Origin: an uncultured Marinobacter sp.
GTDB lineage: Bacteria > Pseudomonadota > Gammaproteobacteria > Pseudomonadales > Oleiphilaceae
Assembly (NCBI RefSeq): GCF_946886895.1
Contig: NZ_CAMPJO010000001.1
Coordinates: forward strand, 310,001 to 374,000
Length of the DNA: 64,000 bases
Direction: 5' to 3'
In this document: positions 62,916-64,000 of the stretch, piece by piece
Numbering within the stretch: the first letter of the stretch is position 1
Layout: each line of letters begins with the position of its first letter
The notes under the pieces: generated by a model
Databases searched by the model: none
Told to the model about the DNA's origin: nothing
The model's input: only the letters and a program-made list of their open reading frames with translations
Made by a program: the position numbers and the translations under genes

Positions 62916-63503
62916 TCAGCCCCAAACACCCTCGGAAACCAACCCCCAGTTCTCCTCAAAATCATTCGAAGGCAACCGCGAAAACGACGACCGCACAAAC
63001 CGCTGGATTCGGCCCTCAACAAACACCAGGACAAAATCCGCGCCCCGGGCGGCACTGGTTCGTGGCCGCAGGCCCTGGCGGATGTCGCCTTCTTTGAGGG
63101 TCTGGCGTACCTGGGTTTCCAGGCGCTCGAAGAACTGCGACGCACGTTTGCGCAGCGTGTCGTTTTCGCCCATCAGGGCATCGCCGGTCAGCACGCAACA
63201 CAGCCCCGGGTTGCGCTCAGCGAACACCAACACCAGGTGCACCAGTTGCTGAAGGCGAACCCGAACATCCTCCTGCTCCTGCAGGATCACCTGGCAGCGG
63301 GAGAACACCGCTTCTTCGGCGAACTCGATCAGAGCCTCGAACATTTTCCGCTTGCTTGGAAAGTGGCGATACAAGGCGGCCTCGGTGACACCCACGGATT
63401 TGGCCAGGCCGGCCGTGGTGATGCGGGCGCCCGGGTCGGTTTCTAGGAGTTCCACAAGGGCATGGAGAATCGCCTCGCGGCGACTGGGTTTCTGATCAGT
63501 CAT
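62916..63503 (-). CDS. slmA: Nucleoid occlusion factor SlmA
   Basis: A 195-residue TetR-fold protein that binds specific chromosomal sites and blocks FtsZ-ring formation over the nucleoid. The helix-turn-helix is ITTAGLAKSVGVTEAALYRH (about residues 28-47), followed by FPSKRKMFEALIEF; ERNPGLCCVLTGDALMGE (about 95-112) is the SlmA-specific middle region. Length agrees with E. coli SlmA (198). It begins 91 bases after thiG in transcription order, so it may be read separately. Confidence 0.92.
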   Translation of the reverse strand: MTDQKPSRREAILHALVELLETDPGARITTAGLAKSVGVTEAALYRHFPSKRKMFEALIEFAEEAVFSRCQVILQEQEDVRVRLQQLVHLVLVFAERNPGLCCVLTGDALMGENDTLRKRASQFFERLETQVRQTLKEGDIRQGLRPRTSAARGADFVLVFVEGRIQRFVRSSFSRLPSNDFEENWGLVSEGVWG

Positions 63504-63593
63504 GGCAGGACAGCAGCGCTCTGATTTATCGTTGTCGGGGCCGGTCGTTTAGTGCCGGCCCTCGGTTATCGTTAGTCCGGATTGTGCCCGAGA

Positions 63594-64000
63594 TCAGAAG
63601 AAGGTGCCATCGATGGGCGACGAGGCGCTGGCGTATCGTTTCTTGGGCATACGGCCAGCCAGGTAGGCTTCCCGGCCTGCCTCGATGGCCAGACGCATGG
63701 CGTGGGCCATTTTAATGGGGTCTCTGGCCTGGGCAATGGCGGTGTTCATCAGTACGCCATCGCAGCCCAGCTCCATGGCGATGGTGGCGTCCGAGGCGGT
63801 GCCCACGCCGGCATCCACCAGCACCGGGACCTTGGCATTTTCGACAATCAGCCGGATGTTGTACCGGTTCTGAATGCCCAGGCCCGAGCCGATGGGGGCA
63901 CCCAGCGGCATGATCGCGATACAGCCCATCTCTTCCAGGCGTTTGGCGAGCAGCGGGTCGTCGGAGCAGTAGACCATCACCTTGAAACCGTCCCGGATCA
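63594..64000 (-). CDS. thiG: Thiazole synthase ThiG, 5' end cut by the window
   Basis: About 135 C-terminal residues of ThiG, which forms the thiazole phosphate of thiamine from DXP and ThiS thiocarboxylate. The family tail is clear: [40 protein letters not shown] and [17 protein letters not shown]. The frame is open to the right edge. ThiG normally has about 260 residues, so roughly half is missing. thiS probably lies beyond the window. Confidence 0.96.
   Translation of the reverse strand, partial: IRDGFKVMVYCSDDPLLAKRLEEMGCIAIMPLGAPIGSGLGIQNRYNIRLIVENAKVPVLVDAGVGTASDATIAMELGCDGVLMNTAIAQARDPIKMAHAMRLAIEAGREAYLAGRMPKKRYASASSPIDGTFF

Noticed and set aside
62733..63446. A 237-codon plus-strand frame crossing the inverted repeat and slmA
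   Set aside because: Its first part is the repeat element and the rest is antisense to slmA.
63504..63593. GC-rich hairpin between thiG and slmA as a terminator
   Set aside because: The possible GGGCCGG/CCGGCCC-type pairing has no U-run on the minus strand and could be chance in GC-rich sequence.
1..64000. tRNA or rRNA genes
   Set aside because: No cloverleaf with conserved T-loop sequence and no rRNA segments were noticed on reading; a covariance-model scan was not possible.

Overview
The window looks like a chromosomal segment of a marine gammaproteobacterium close to Marinobacter. The evidence is gene content and order (pepP-ygfB with zapA-ssrS-fthC, accBC-prmA-dusB-fis-purHD, an AceA-type isocitrate lyase with a KQCGH motif, a lipase with its foldase, TRAP transport), high GC coding sequence and dispersed palindromic repeats. 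This assignment is from recognition and was not searched. Almost all of the window is densely coding; both ends cut a gene (pepP at the left, thiG at the right).

Layout. 1-1746: pepP and ygfB on the minus strand. 1892-8174: an accessory block that separates ygfB from its usual neighbours. It holds a Zur-box-controlled ZrgA-like zinc ABC system (DUF2796 protein, DUF3299 protein, ATPase, permease) and a 740-residue polymorphic-toxin-like protein with a putative immunity gene. 8235-9786: the division and 6S RNA locus (TIGR02449, zapA, ssrS, fthC, a 53-residue membrane peptide). 9976-14595: ilvA, rpiA, an acyl-CoA dehydrogenase and ppa. 14664-19541: cyclic-di-GMP genes (a LapD-like degenerate GGDEF-EAL receptor and a response-regulator diguanylate cyclase). 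19813-28917: housekeeping genes aroQ-accB-accC-prmA, dusB-fis and purH-purD. 29008-37814: an orphan EgtB/SenA-like enzyme, aceA, a CASTOR/POLLUX-type channel beside a SulP remnant, a ChaN lipoprotein, a SIMPL protein and a GH84 hexosaminidase. 38059-43704: a three-gene TRAP transporter and a Cfa-type methyltransferase coupled to a flavoprotein reductase. 43741-49677: dps, a dihydrolipoamide dehydrogenase, a LysE exporter, and a DAHP synthase preceded by an aromatic-codon leader peptide and attenuator. 50046-54226: an RND efflux pump. 54818-58950: lipase, foldase and a two-component pair. 59138 to the end: a PstS-OmpA fusion behind a Pho-box-like site, an aminotransferase, an inositol-phosphatase-like enzyme, slmA and thiG.

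Main observations. (1) Three long intergenic hairpins (13642-13751, 13835-13945, 62758-62871) share a core of about 54 bases, but each has 28-30 bp perfect arms whose sequence is different at every locus. Each core can fold into two small hairpins with GGA in the loop, resembling paired CsrA/RsmA sites. A fourth, armless core lies upstream of the RND operon. (2) The DAHP synthase gene has a previously unmarked leader peptide rich in Phe, Trp and Tyr codons, followed by an attenuator; a nine-base copy of one terminator arm sits inside the leader coding region. (3) The toxin-immunity pair has a C-terminal domain I do not recognise and sits in an insertion that splits a conserved gene neighbourhood. 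(4) Zur-like, Pho-like and possibly OxyR-like sites precede genes of matching function.

All product names come from reading the translated sequences and from known families; no database search was run.
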